From: an uncultured Roseicyclus sp.
GTDB lineage: Bacteria > Pseudomonadota > Alphaproteobacteria > Rhodobacterales > Rhodobacteraceae
NCBI GenBank assembly: GCA_947489665.1
Contig: CANLEH010000003.1
Coordinates: 463,400 to 527,399 of the forward strand
Direction of reading: 5' to 3'
DNA: 64,000 nucleotides
Below the pieces are notes generated by a model, which ran no database searches, was not told where the DNA came from, and saw nothing but the letters and a program-made list of their open reading frames with translations. Below are positions 1-8,255 of this stretch, piece after piece. The translations under genes and the position numbers were made by a program. Each line of letters starts with the position of its first letter. The first letter of the stretch is position 1.

Positions 1-395
1 CCGCGCTGCTCAAACGCCTCTGTTGCTTGCGGATCATCGGTCAGAAACGCAGAGCCATTAACCCGCACCACATTGTTGCAGCCTGGCACCATGAACATCA
101 GCGATACTCGCGGATCGCGCACGATATTGCGCAGATTGTCGATGCGGTTGTTCCCCCGCCAATCCGGCAGCCAGATGGTTCGGTCATCTACCAATTTCAC
201 CACCGGGCCTGCGTCCCCACGCGGGCTTGCATCCGTTCCCTCAGGTCCAACGGTCGACAGGACGACAAAACGGGAGGCATCAATCCAGCGCTGATAGAGC
301 GGGGTCACGCCCTTCATCACCTTGGTGACGGAGGCTGGCACCGGCGTGCCATAGAGATGACCGAGCGCGTCCAGATCGGTGATTTTCCGCATCAT
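1..395 (-). CDS. PPOX-type FMN-binding flavoprotein (partial, C-terminus off the left edge)
   Basis: Only the first ~131 codons are in the window, read leftwards from ATG at 395 (another ATG at 392). The visible protein begins MMRKITDLDALG and shows the split-barrel pattern of the pyridoxamine 5'-phosphate oxidase superfamily: LSTVGPEGTDASPRGD followed by LPDWRGNNRIDNLRNI and DPRVSLMFMVPG. Family knowledge: such proteins bind FMN (or F420/heme) and the 'MSMEG_1061' subgroup has this WRGNNRxD segment. It is therefore probably not the vitamin B6 enzyme PdxH. Substrate unknown. It lies just downstream of plsC (8 bp gap) and may be the last gene of the ftsE-ftsX-plsC transcript. Confidence 0.8.
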   Translation of the reverse strand, partial: MMRKITDLDALGHLYGTPVPASVTKVMKGVTPLYQRWIDASRFVVLSTVGPEGTDASPRGDAGPVVKLVDDRTIWLPDWRGNNRIDNLRNIVRDPRVSLMFMVPGCNNVVRVNGSAFLTDDPQATEAFEQR

Positions 396-403
396 GCGCT
401 CCG

Positions 404-1117
404 TTAAAATCCTGCTTCGTCCAGAAGCAAATCACTTGCGGTCTCAATCTCAGACTCAAGCCGTTCCATGAAGGAAGCGGTATCCAGACCGGGCTCGATC
501 CGCGGGAGAAACTCCACAACGGCCACACCTTTTTTGCGCAAAATGCCGTGCCGGGGCCAGAAGACACCGACATTGGCAGCAACAGGAACGCAGGGCTGGC
601 CAAGCTGTTCATACAAAGCTGCCGTGCCAACCTTATACGGCACAGATACGCCCGGTGCCACGCGCGTGCCTTGCGGGTAGATGATCAACTGCCCGCCCTG
701 CTGTTTGCCGGATTTCACGTCGTGCAACATCTTCTTGATCGCGGCACCTCGCTTGCCCCGGTTCACGGGGACACATCCGATGCGCAACGCATATTGCCCA
801 AGAAGAGGCGAGAACATGAGCTGCTTCTTCATGATGAATTTGCCGCGCGGCACGGCGTTATAGATCATCATGATGTCCAGAAAACTCTGGTGCTTTGCGG
901 CGATCATCACTTCATCGGTCGGTGGCGTCCCGCGCACTTCCGTCTTCAGGCCGACCATCCACCCAAGCGTCCAGAATACCCAGCGGCAAAAGGTGTGGCA
1001 GGCGGCATGGCCGCCCGAAGCGCTGAGCAGCGCATAGGGAAAGAACGCAACCGACAGAACCAACATGGCGACATACATCTGAACGATGTGCAGCAGTGAG
1101 CGGAGCCATTGGATCAT
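404..1117 (-). CDS. plsC: 1-acyl-sn-glycerol-3-phosphate acyltransferase (lysophospholipid acyltransferase)
   Basis: 237 aa, usual size for PlsC. Adds the second acyl chain to lysophosphatidic acid at the inner membrane, giving phosphatidic acid. Seen: N-terminal hydrophobic segment (about residues 8-32), the catalytic HX4D box as KHQSFLD, and the second motif as YPQGTR, where most family members have FPEGTR; the Glu-to-Gln change is conservative and known in some branches. The ATG at 1117 overlaps the ftsX stop by 4 nt (ATGA), so translation is probably coupled. The ftsE-ftsX-plsC order is common in Rhodobacterales and supports the call. Confidence 0.88.
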   Translation of the reverse strand: MIQWLRSLLHIVQMYVAMLVLSVAFFPYALLSASGGHAACHTFCRWVFWTLGWMVGLKTEVRGTPPTDEVMIAAKHQSFLDIMMIYNAVPRGKFIMKKQLMFSPLLGQYALRIGCVPVNRGKRGAAIKKMLHDVKSGKQQGGQLIIYPQGTRVAPGVSVPYKVGTAALYEQLGQPCVPVAANVGVFWPRHGILRKKGVAVVEFLPRIEPGLDTASFMERLESEIETASDLLLDEAGF

Positions 1118-2016
1118 TGAAGGCTCCTTAGCGTGCGGAAGGCAGCGATGCGCGTAGCGGCAAACGCGGTGGCCCCGGCCAGCGGCGGGATGATCAGCGG
1201 CCAGAACCAGCCAGCGCCGGAGAAGCTGAGGCCGGTCAATATGGCAGCGGTGTCGCGGGCAGAAGGCAGTATGGCCACGGCAAGCAGACCTACAATCACC
1301 CCAAGAGCAGCACCGGTCAAAGCGCGGATCGTAAAGCGCCGCACAAAGGCGCGGGCGATGTAGCTGTCGCGGGCACCGACTAGGCGCAGCACGCGGATCA
1401 CCTGCTCGTTCGCGCTAAGCGCCGACTGCGCGGCCAGTGTCACCATCGCGCCCGTAGCCCCGAGAATGAGGACAAGAGCAAGCCACCCCAGCACGCGAAG
1501 CCGCCCGGCCGCCTCTGCCAGAGGACGTCGCCACCGGTCATGATCGTCCAGAACAGCGCCGGGGGCTTCGGCGGCCAGACGTTGCCGCAACCCATCCGCA
1601 TCATAGCCGTCGGCGGTTTCCGTGATTTCGATCAACTGCGGTACGGGCAGGTCGTCCAACGGCAGGTCCGGTCCGAACCAGGGCGCAAGGAGCGCTTGCT
1701 GATCTTCATCGCTCAAGGCACGGGCGCTTTCGACACCGGGCGTCTGCTCCAGCACGGTCAGGACAGCCCAGGTCTGTGCCTCCATCTCGGCGGGCGGGGC
1801 GGAGATGCGGATGGTCGAGGATTGTGCCAATGCGTCCGACCAGCGATCGGCCAATCGGCCTGCGGCCATCGACAAAGCCATTGCGAACACCGCAAGAAAG
1901 GCCATGGCCGCCGAGGTTGCAAAGGTCAGGCGCGCGGATTGCCCGCTACGGGGCACAACCCGGTCGGCACCGCGATCACCGCGAACAAGGGCCAGCAGAT
2001 CACTTCGAAGGCTCAA
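1114..2016 (-). CDS. ftsX: Cell division protein FtsX (ABC transporter permease-like)
   Basis: 300 aa inner-membrane protein. FtsX and the ATPase FtsE form a divisome complex that controls periplasmic peptidoglycan hydrolases. Seen: short cytoplasmic N-terminus, TM1 at about residues 30-52, a periplasmic domain (about 55-165), then three TM segments, with the conserved LVGARDSYIARAFVRRF-type stretch before TM3. The start is a TTG at 2016 that overlaps the ftsE stop as TTGA, preceded by GGCGGA; no ATG fits better. This implies translational coupling and matched FtsE:FtsX amounts. Confidence 0.88.
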   Translation of the reverse strand: MSLRSDLLALVRGDRGADRVVPRSGQSARLTFATSAAMAFLAVFAMALSMAAGRLADRWSDALAQSSTIRISAPPAEMEAQTWAVLTVLEQTPGVESARALSDEDQQALLAPWFGPDLPLDDLPVPQLIEITETADGYDADGLRQRLAAEAPGAVLDDHDRWRRPLAEAAGRLRVLGWLALVLILGATGAMVTLAAQSALSANEQVIRVLRLVGARDSYIARAFVRRFTIRALTGAALGVIVGLLAVAILPSARDTAAILTGLSFSGAGWFWPLIIPPLAGATAFAATRIAAFRTLRSLQ

Positions 2017-2690
2017 AGGTCCGCCCCCGCCGCTGTGATCTGACCACCTTGAATGCGCAAGACGCGGGCTTGCACGCGCTGCTTTGCGGCACGGATCAGG
2101 GCAAGGTCATGGGTTGCGATGACCACGGTTTTGCCGAGTTTGTTCAATTCAATCAGCAAGTTGAGAAGCCGCAGCGACATATCCCAATCGACGTTGCCGG
2201 TCGGTTCATCGGCCAGGATCAAGTCCGGGTCCATGATGATCGCGCGGGCCAGTGCGGCCCTCTGCCGTTCGCCCCCCGATAGTTCAGGTGGCAAAGCCTC
2301 GGCCCGCGCGGTCAAGCCAACCCAGCCGACCAGTTCATTGAGGTTGGACTCCTGCGCCATCCCGCCCTTTCCAGTCACAGGAAGCGGCAAGGCGATGTTT
2401 TCGGACACCGAAAGGTGGTCCAGGAATTTGCAATCCTGATGGACCACGCCGATCTTCTGGCGGATGTCCGCGATCCCGTCGCGGCTAAGGCCCGTAGCTG
2501 TGTGCCCGAATAGGGTGATATTGCCGCCCGTCGGCAGCAATTCCGCGTAGCAAAGCTTGAGAAAGGTGGTCTTTCCCGCCCCCGATGGACCTGTCAGAAA
2601 GTGGAAGGATCCCGGCGGCAGTTGCAGCGACAAGTCGGAAAGCAGCGGCTCCGCTCCGTAGCCATAGGCTGCGTCCTGCATCTCGATCAT
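2013..2690 (-). CDS. ftsE: Cell division ATP-binding protein FtsE
   Basis: 225 aa ABC ATPase partner of FtsX. Seen: Walker A GPSGAGKT (residues 34-41), signature LSGGERQR, Walker B LILADEPTGNVD, and the switch His in VIATHD. The open frame extends to 3017 but the extra residues are not ABC-like and overlap the promoter side of the next gene; ATG 2690 gives a protein of normal FtsE length beginning MIEMQDAAYGYG. First gene of ftsE-ftsX-plsC, divergent from the zinc-ribbon gene with a 246 bp shared upstream region. Confidence 0.93.
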   Translation of the reverse strand: MIEMQDAAYGYGAEPLLSDLSLQLPPGSFHFLTGPSGAGKTTFLKLCYAELLPTGGNITLFGHTATGLSRDGIADIRQKIGVVHQDCKFLDHLSVSENIALPLPVTGKGGMAQESNLNELVGWVGLTARAEALPPELSGGERQRAALARAIIMDPDLILADEPTGNVDWDMSLRLLNLLIELNKLGKTVVIATHDLALIRAAKQRVQARVLRIQGGQITAAGADL

Positions 2691-2936
2691 CTGGCCCCGC
2701 GCCCCCGCGCCATTCTTGTTGCCCCTGTCTTGCACTCTTGGGGGCGCACTTGCAATCGCAGGGCGCAAACGCGCGCCTGATCTGACACGCAGATGCAACG
2801 GCCAAATGGTTGAGATCATGCAGGGATTGGAAACAGTCACGGGGATTGTTAATCTTTGCCAAATACAAGCAGTCGGCCCCATGTCGTCGGAGCCGTCGCG
2901 GCCGGTTTTTTGGCCTAGCCACGAGAGCAGTGAACC
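2691..2936. promoter_or_regulatory. Divergent intergenic region ftsE / zinc-ribbon gene
   Basis: 246 bp between two divergently read start codons, so both promoters must lie here. AT-richer stretch at about 2815-2875 (with GATTGTTAATCTTTGCC) is the likeliest promoter core. No convincing paired -35/-10 or operator could be picked by eye. Confidence 0.35.
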
Positions 2937-3794
2937 ATGCGGCTGACGTGCCCCAATTGCAGTGCCCGATACGAAGTCGATGAAAGCATGATCCCGCCCG
3001 GTGGACGGGATGTGCAATGCTCAAACTGCTCGACAACCTGGTTCCAGCCGGGTCCGCGGGTCGTGGCGCCTGATCCGGAACCTGAGCCCGAAACGCCGCC
3101 GCCTGCGCCGGAGATGCCGCCGCAGCCCCCTGAGCCTGATCCCGAGCCGCAACTTGAAGAGATTGCGGTCGAGGGGCCAAGTGGCGCCCCCGGCGAAGAG
3201 CCCGGTGAGGGGACACCCGAACGCCCGGCCCGCCGCCAGATTGACGCGGGCGTTGCCGACATCCTCCGCGAAGAGGCTGAGCGTGAAGCCCGCCTGCGGC
3301 GCGGCGACGCGCAGCCCGATCCCGTTGAAACCCAGTCCGAGATGCCGCTGGAAAGCGAAGAAGCCGAGGCGCGGTCGCGTCGCTTGGCCGATCTGGAAGA
3401 GGCCGAGGATGCGTTCGAAGCGGAAGACCTGGCCGTTTCCGGTGTGGCAGCCGCTGCTGCGTCGCGAAGTGAGCTTTTGCCGGACATCGAAGAGATCAAT
3501 TCGACTTTGCGCGCTACCGGCGATCGGAGCGAGTCCGAGGAAGATGCCAGCGACGTTGATACCATCGTCGAAAGTGCAAAGCGTCGGGGTCAGGTCCGCC
3601 GAGGCTTCTTTCTGATCCTGCTCCTCGCGGTGATTGGAGTGGGCGTGTACGTCTACGCCGACCAAATTGCGGCCGCTGTGCCGCAACTCGAGTCCGTGCT
3701 GGAAAGCTACGTGGGCGCGGTGAATTCTGCGCGTTTCTGGCTGGACGATTTGGCGCGCTCGATTGCAGGTGGGGCCACCGGATCAGGCGAATGA
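2937..3794 (+). CDS. MJ0042-type zinc-ribbon, single-pass membrane protein
   Basis: 285 aa. Residues 1-40 are an MJ0042-family zinc ribbon: CPNC at 5-8 and CSNC at 28-31 with the usual ARYEVD between them. Next comes a long Pro/Glu-rich acidic linker (about 45-215), a single TM segment (about 222-242, GFFLILLLAVIGVGVYVYA) and a short periplasmic tail. Such proteins sit beside ftsE in Rhodobacterales and were sometimes compared with PilZ/FimV-type anchors, but no function is established. The low-complexity linker explains the many overlapping false frames here. Ends 7 bp before the convergent TIGR02302 gene. Confidence 0.8.
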   Translation: MRLTCPNCSARYEVDESMIPPGGRDVQCSNCSTTWFQPGPRVVAPDPEPEPETPPPAPEMPPQPPEPDPEPQLEEIAVEGPSGAPGEEPGEGTPERPARRQIDAGVADILREEAEREARLRRGDAQPDPVETQSEMPLESEEAEARSRRLADLEEAEDAFEAEDLAVSGVAAAAASRSELLPDIEEINSTLRATGDRSESEEDASDVDTIVESAKRRGQVRRGFFLILLLAVIGVGVYVYADQIAAAVPQLESVLESYVGAVNSARFWLDDLARSIAGGATGSGE

Positions 3795-3801
3795 AGCTGC
3801 T

Positions 3802-6354
3802 TCAGAACTGATCAAGCAGCCTGCGCAGATAATCCAACTCGATCTCAGGCCGGCCCTGTTCGGCTGCGCGGTCGCGCAGTAGGTCAAGCAATTCGCGCGC
3901 CCGGCGTCGAGCCTCTTCACCACCAATGCTGCCTTCTTCATCTGATCCGAACGCACCGTTGTTGCCAGCCTGTCGCCCCAGCGGATCCTGAAGTGGGCGG
4001 CTTTCGGCCATATTGCCTTCGGCTTGACCCTGGCCCGGCTCGGCCCCCTGTTCCTGGGCAAGCGCTTCGCCCAACTGGGTCATGCCTTCGCGGATCGCTT
4101 CCATGGCCTCGGATTGCAGATCCAACGCTTCTGCAATGTCACCGCGTTCCAGGGCCTCGGCGGCCTCTTCCATCGCCCGCCCGGCGCCCTCCAATTGATC
4201 AAGGGCTTCATCACCAGCCTCTGTTCCGGTGCCGGGGAGGCGACGCGCCTGTTCCTCTAGCTGGCGACGGAGTTCTTCCTGACGCTCGGCAAGCGAGCCT
4301 CCACCTTGCTCATTCTCACCACCTTGGCCCTGGCCGGGATTTTCACCGTCCTGCCCTTGCTGGTTGCCTTGCGGGGCCTGGCCTTGCTGTTCGCTTTGCT
4401 GGCCCGGGCGGTTGGGATTGAACTGATCCTGAAGCTCCTGGAAGCTGTCGTCGCTCAGGCCCTGCTGGCCACGAAGCGTATCCTGCAACCCTTCCATCGC
4501 CTGCTGGCCGGGCGTTTGCGGGCCATCCCCGCCGCCTTCGCCTTGGGTGATTTCCATATTCTCCAAAAGCTCTTGCAGCTGCTGCAACAGCTCCATCGCT
4601 TCGGCCATGCGGCCTTCTTCCATCAGCTCCTGAATGCGTTCCAGCATGGCGTCGAGATCGGCTGAGGACATCTCCATGCGTTCGCCGTCACCCTGATCAG
4701 GCTGATCGGTGTCATCGCCGAACTCGGTATTGTCAGCCAATTCCTGCATGTAATCGTCCATTGCCTCGCGCATTTCCTGCATCAGCTCGGCGATTTCTTC
4801 CTCGCTGGCCCCTTGGCGCATGGCCTCTTCGAGGCGTTCCTGAGCACGGCGCAGACGGTCGAGGGCGGAGGCGAGATCGCCGAATTCCAGCTCAAGCGCG
4901 GCTTCCCAAAGGATTTCGGCCACATCTTCCTGCACTTCGAGCGAAACAAGGTCGATGGCGCTTTCCAGCCGCTGAATGGCGGATCGCAGCGAAAGGTAGA
5001 CGCCTTCTGGCAATCCCGGTTCGGGCAGATGCGTCATGGCGCGCAGTAGGCGGGCAGACCGGCCGGCATTGTCGCGATTCCAAAGGATATCGCGGCGCAA
5101 TTCGATCAAGGCGTTGGCCATCGGGTCGAAGAACCGCTGGCCCGGCAGGCGGTCGACATCATAGCTGACCGTGGCGATCTGCCCGGCATCGTCATTCACC
5201 GTGAGTGTCAGGGTGATAGGCAGGTTCGCGAAGGGATGTTGGCTTAGATCTTCAAGCACGACTTCGGTGAATTCGTCACGGTTGCCACGGAAGGGCATCG
5301 GCAGATCCAGAACGACCGGCTCCCGCGGTTCGGGATCCAGCGCAAGCCCGTAACGGCGATCGACTGCGTTCAGGTTCAGACGGATCGTCGCCGTGCCAGA
5401 GCGAACGCCGTAATCATCTGACGCCGTGAAACCGAACTCCATCGCGCCGGGCGGTTCGCCTTCAACTTCGCCTTCCAGCGCAACGGTTGGTGGCTGATCC
5501 GGGCGTACGATGACGCGCCATTCGCGGCCACCGGGGCCGTCGACAGCCAGCGTACCGCCTTGTTCCATAACAATAGTTTGGGCGTAGGCATCGGGGTCGA
5601 GGTCAGGCATCTGGCCGATATCGGTGCGCAGCGTGATGTCGCCGGGCGCCCCATAGGCACGGAAGGTGATCTCGGAGCCGAGCGGCGCTTCAAACTGATC
5701 GGCGGTGATGTCGTTGAGGTAGAGTGAGGGCAGACCGGTGTAGAGCGGCGGTTCCACCCAGCCTTCCCAGCTTGGCCCCGACGAGGCGGTCGCAGCGCCC
5801 GCGCCAAGCGGAACTTCGCCCACTTCGCCCACACGGCTGAACGCGCCGAACATCAGGGCCATCGCAATCGCGGTCGCGCCGATATAGCGCAGAGCGTAGG
5901 GGTCGCGCTGGGACAGGCGCAGATCAGGCTCGGGCGCGCGGGCGGATGCGGCGCGGTCGGCCATGCGGCGGACATGGGCGGCCCAGACGGAGCGGCTGGC
6001 CGGATCATCGCCGCCCACGGCGGGTGTATCCATCAGGGTCGTGATCGGGCGTCCGGGCATGGTGCTGTCGAGCCGCACTAACGCCTCATCCCGGGTTGGA
6101 TGGCGATAGTGGCGAACGCCATAGGCCACAAATACCAACAAAATCAAAGCCGTAATGCCCAAAGCAGGCCAGCCCCAGCTTGGGGGAAGTAAGCTGCCCG
6201 CACCAAAGGCAGCGGCAGCCAACAGGACAAACAGCAGGGTCCAGACCGGCCAGAATGACCTCACCAATCGCTCCGCAACCATACCCAACCGGGTCAGGCG
6301 GAGCGGCCAGATCAGGCGCTGAAAGGCGGAGGTTTTGGGATCGCGCTCGGTCAT
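3802..6354 (-). CDS. TIGR02302 family (DUF4175) membrane protein
   Basis: 850 aa. Matches my knowledge of the alphaproteobacterial TIGR02302 family: two N-terminal TM segments (about residues 36-52 and 62-80), a third near 155-172, an extracytoplasmic part with Ig-like beta repeats (200-420), long helical acidic segments, and a C-terminal Gln/Gly-rich low-complexity stretch (about 615-690) followed by helices ending LDYLRRLLDQF. Function unknown. It is 31 bp upstream-adjacent on the same strand as lysA (lysA is transcribed first), so it probably shares the lysA transcript. Confidence 0.85.
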   Translation of the reverse strand: MTERDPKTSAFQRLIWPLRLTRLGMVAERLVRSFWPVWTLLFVLLAAAAFGAGSLLPPSWGWPALGITALILLVFVAYGVRHYRHPTRDEALVRLDSTMPGRPITTLMDTPAVGGDDPASRSVWAAHVRRMADRAASARAPEPDLRLSQRDPYALRYIGATAIAMALMFGAFSRVGEVGEVPLGAGAATASSGPSWEGWVEPPLYTGLPSLYLNDITADQFEAPLGSEITFRAYGAPGDITLRTDIGQMPDLDPDAYAQTIVMEQGGTLAVDGPGGREWRVIVRPDQPPTVALEGEVEGEPPGAMEFGFTASDDYGVRSGTATIRLNLNAVDRRYGLALDPEPREPVVLDLPMPFRGNRDEFTEVVLEDLSQHPFANLPITLTLTVNDDAGQIATVSYDVDRLPGQRFFDPMANALIELRRDILWNRDNAGRSARLLRAMTHLPEPGLPEGVYLSLRSAIQRLESAIDLVSLEVQEDVAEILWEAALELEFGDLASALDRLRRAQERLEEAMRQGASEEEIAELMQEMREAMDDYMQELADNTEFGDDTDQPDQGDGERMEMSSADLDAMLERIQELMEEGRMAEAMELLQQLQELLENMEITQGEGGGDGPQTPGQQAMEGLQDTLRGQQGLSDDSFQELQDQFNPNRPGQQSEQQGQAPQGNQQGQDGENPGQGQGGENEQGGGSLAERQEELRRQLEEQARRLPGTGTEAGDEALDQLEGAGRAMEEAAEALERGDIAEALDLQSEAMEAIREGMTQLGEALAQEQGAEPGQGQAEGNMAESRPLQDPLGRQAGNNGAFGSDEEGSIGGEEARRRARELLDLLRDRAAEQGRPEIELDYLRRLLDQF

Positions 6355-6385
6355 ATTCCCTTTTCCGGGCTGCGCCCTGCGGGCG

Positions 6386-7651
6386 TCAGGCCCATATGGG
6401 AATAGTATCGCGGTTTATCATGTCGTCAAACGATGGACGTGCGCGGATGACGGCGAATTGATCGCCGTTCACCATAACCTCCGGAATAAGCGGGCGAGAG
6501 TTGTATTCGCTGCTCATCACCGCGCCGTATGCACCGGCGGAGCGGAAGGCGATCAAGTCATTTTCTTTCACTTCCGGTAGGTTGCGCTGTTTGGCGAAGG
6601 TGTCGCCGCTTTCGCAGACCGGACCGACGATATCATAGGGCGTCTGTTCCGCGCCCGGTGCGGGTTCGCGGACAGGCACGATGTCGTGCCATGCCCCGTA
6701 CATTGCGGGGCGGATCAGATCGTTCATGGCGGCGTCGAGGATCAGAAAATCCCTGCCTTCTCCGTGCTTTACGTAGATCGTGGAGGCGACGAGGAGGCCC
6801 GCGTTGCCGGAGATCAGGCGGCCGGGTTCAATCTCGATTTCACAGCCCAGATCACCCACGGTGCGTCGTACGACCTCACCATATTCGATGGGAAGCGGGG
6901 GGGCTGTGTTGGAGCGTTCATAGGGAATACCAAGCCCGCCGCCGAGGTCGAGGCGGGTGATTTCGTGGCCATCCGCGCGTAAGGCATGAGTCAGTTCAGC
7001 CACTTTTTTATAAGCGATTTCATAGGGTTCGAGGTCAGTCAGCTGGCTGCCGATATGGACGTCTATGCCAATAACCTTAAGGCCGGGCAGGGCGGCGGCG
7101 CGGGCATAAACCTCGCGCGCGCGGGCGATGGGGATGCCGAACTTGTCTTCCTTGCGGCCCGTGCTGATTTTTTCGTGCGTTTTCGCGTCCACATCCGGGT
7201 TTACACGGATGGTGATGGGGGCAATTTTTCCCATACTATCAGCGACTTGGCTGAGCCGTTCCATCTCAGGCTCAGATTCGACGTTGAATTGACGGATGCC
7301 GCCTTCCAGCGCCATGCGCATCTCGTCATGGGTTTTGCCGACGCCGGAAAAGACGATCTTATCGCCTGGAACGCCCGCTGCCTTCGCGCGCAAATATTCC
7401 CCGCCGGAGACCACATCCATGCCCGCACCGAGCGCGGCCATATGCGCGATAACCGCCTGATTTGAATTGCTTTTCATGGCGTAGCAGATCAGATGATCCA
7501 TGCCTGAAAGCGCCTCGGTAAACACGTCGAAATGGCGGGTCAGGGTGGCGGTGGAATAGACGTAGAACGGCGTGCCGACCTGTGCCGCGATGTCGGGCAA
7601 AGGCACGTCTTCGGCGTGAAGAATGCCGTTCCGGTAAAGAAAGTGGTCCAT
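6386..7651 (-). CDS. lysA: Diaminopimelate decarboxylase
   Basis: 421 aa PLP enzyme, last step of lysine synthesis (meso-DAP to L-lysine), cytoplasmic. Seen: PLP lysine K60 in CYAMKSN, HIGSQL, the glycine loop LGGGLGIPY, the EPGR phosphate-binding stretch, and CESGDTF near the C-terminus that contributes active-site Cys/Glu across the dimer. ATG at 7651. The 181 bp in front hold an unusual set of TGGTCA repeats (see separate entry). In many relatives lysA follows argH and a small lipoprotein; here those are at 23.9-25.5 kb instead. Confidence 0.95.
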   Translation of the reverse strand: MDHFLYRNGILHAEDVPLPDIAAQVGTPFYVYSTATLTRHFDVFTEALSGMDHLICYAMKSNSNQAVIAHMAALGAGMDVVSGGEYLRAKAAGVPGDKIVFSGVGKTHDEMRMALEGGIRQFNVESEPEMERLSQVADSMGKIAPITIRVNPDVDAKTHEKISTGRKEDKFGIPIARAREVYARAAALPGLKVIGIDVHIGSQLTDLEPYEIAYKKVAELTHALRADGHEITRLDLGGGLGIPYERSNTAPPLPIEYGEVVRRTVGDLGCEIEIEPGRLISGNAGLLVASTIYVKHGEGRDFLILDAAMNDLIRPAMYGAWHDIVPVREPAPGAEQTPYDIVGPVCESGDTFAKQRNLPEVKENDLIAFRSAGAYGAVMSSEYNSRPLIPEVMVNGDQFAVIRARPSFDDMINRDTIPIWA

Positions 7652-7707
7652 CTACAGCCATCCTTCAGACTTGTTCGGCGCGCTCGTAACACCGTTTTCA
7701 GGTCGGT

Positions 7708-7830
7708 CAAACCCTGACCATCTGGTCACAGTTGCGTCCAACTGGTCACTTTTTTCGGGAAAAATGCGTCCATCTGGTCACATCTGATGCGCGTTTCCGG
7801 TCGCTCTGAAAACCCTGACCATTTGGTTGC
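7708..7830. repeat. Cluster of TGACCA/TGGTCA repeats upstream of lysA
   Basis: Four related copies lie between the DUF2834 gene and lysA: a hyphenated palindrome TGACCATCTGGTCA at 7715-7728, then TGGTCA at 7743-7748 and 7775-7780, and a degenerate TGGTTG at 7824-7829. The outer two copies share a longer direct repeat beginning AAACCCTGACCAT (7708 and 7809), 101 bp apart; the inner two share TGCGTCCA before the core. Could be operator sites for lysA or a decayed tandem duplication. Confidence 0.55.
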
Positions 7831-7832
7831 AT

Positions 7833-8144
7833 CTACGCTGCACGCCGCGCCACCAGAAACAACGCCAAAGGCAGGCCCGCGGAAACGCCAATCCCGAAGG
7901 TCGCCGGGACCACCAGCAGGAACCACCAATCGCGGTAGCGCACGATTTCCACCAACGCCCAGACCATTAATGCAAGCGCAGCAATCGTAAGGTCCCACGT
8001 CAGCCCGGTCGTCGCCTCGTTCACATACCAGGCATCGATCATTGGGCCCAAGTCCCAGCCGTGCTCTGCGAACCAAGCGTAGAAGTGGCGCCAAGGATAG
8101 TAGACCCCGAGGGCAAAGATAATGAGGTAGACAAATCGCATCAT
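7833..8144 (-). CDS. DUF2834 family small membrane protein
   Basis: 103 aa with three predicted TM segments (about residues 4-18, 50-66 and 73-98). The pattern NEATTGLTWDLTIAALALMVWA matches what I know of DUF2834: a conserved Asn, then Gly-Leu and Asp-Leu before the second helix (text shortened to key residues N42, G47, D51). Function unknown. It lies alone upstream of the lysA repeat region and is separated from the SH3 gene by a strong terminator. Confidence 0.7.
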   Translation of the reverse strand: MMRFVYLIIFALGVYYPWRHFYAWFAEHGWDLGPMIDAWYVNEATTGLTWDLTIAALALMVWALVEIVRYRDWWFLLVVPATFGIGVSAGLPLALFLVARRAA

Positions 8145-8200
8145 TTCTACTCCGTTCCCATGACTTCCACTTATCTGGGTCGTGTTGGGCGAAAGTCAGA

Positions 8201-8234
8201 AAAAAACGCCCCGATGTTCGGGGCGTTTTGTTTT
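8201..8234 (-). terminator. Strong intrinsic terminator after the SH3-domain gene
   Basis: Perfect stem CGCCCCGA (8207-8214) / TCGGGGCG (8218-8225) with a 3-nt loop, flanked by A6 on the left and T4GT4 on the right, so it can act in both directions. Its position 22 bp past the stop at 8256 makes it the terminator of the minus-strand SH3 gene. Confidence 0.85.
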
Positions 8235-8255
8235 CGATAATTTGGGCGCGGCTGG

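Noticed and set aside
2691-3017. Upstream extension of ftsE
   Set aside because: Overlaps the zinc-ribbon gene's start and lacks ABC-ATPase similarity; ATG 2690 gives the normal length.
3001-3686. Several long frames on both strands inside the zinc-ribbon gene
   Set aside because: They are shadows of its Glu/Pro-rich low-complexity linker; they show Arg/Ser/Gly runs and no domain.
4300-4665. Hydrophobic plus-strand frame inside the TIGR02302 gene
   Set aside because: It is the antisense image of the Gln/Glu/Gly-rich stretch (Gln/Glu codons read as Leu in reverse); no start or ribosome site.
7708-7830. Possible CRISPR-like repeats
   Set aside because: Copies are short, unequal in spacing and in sequence; no spacers and no cas genes.
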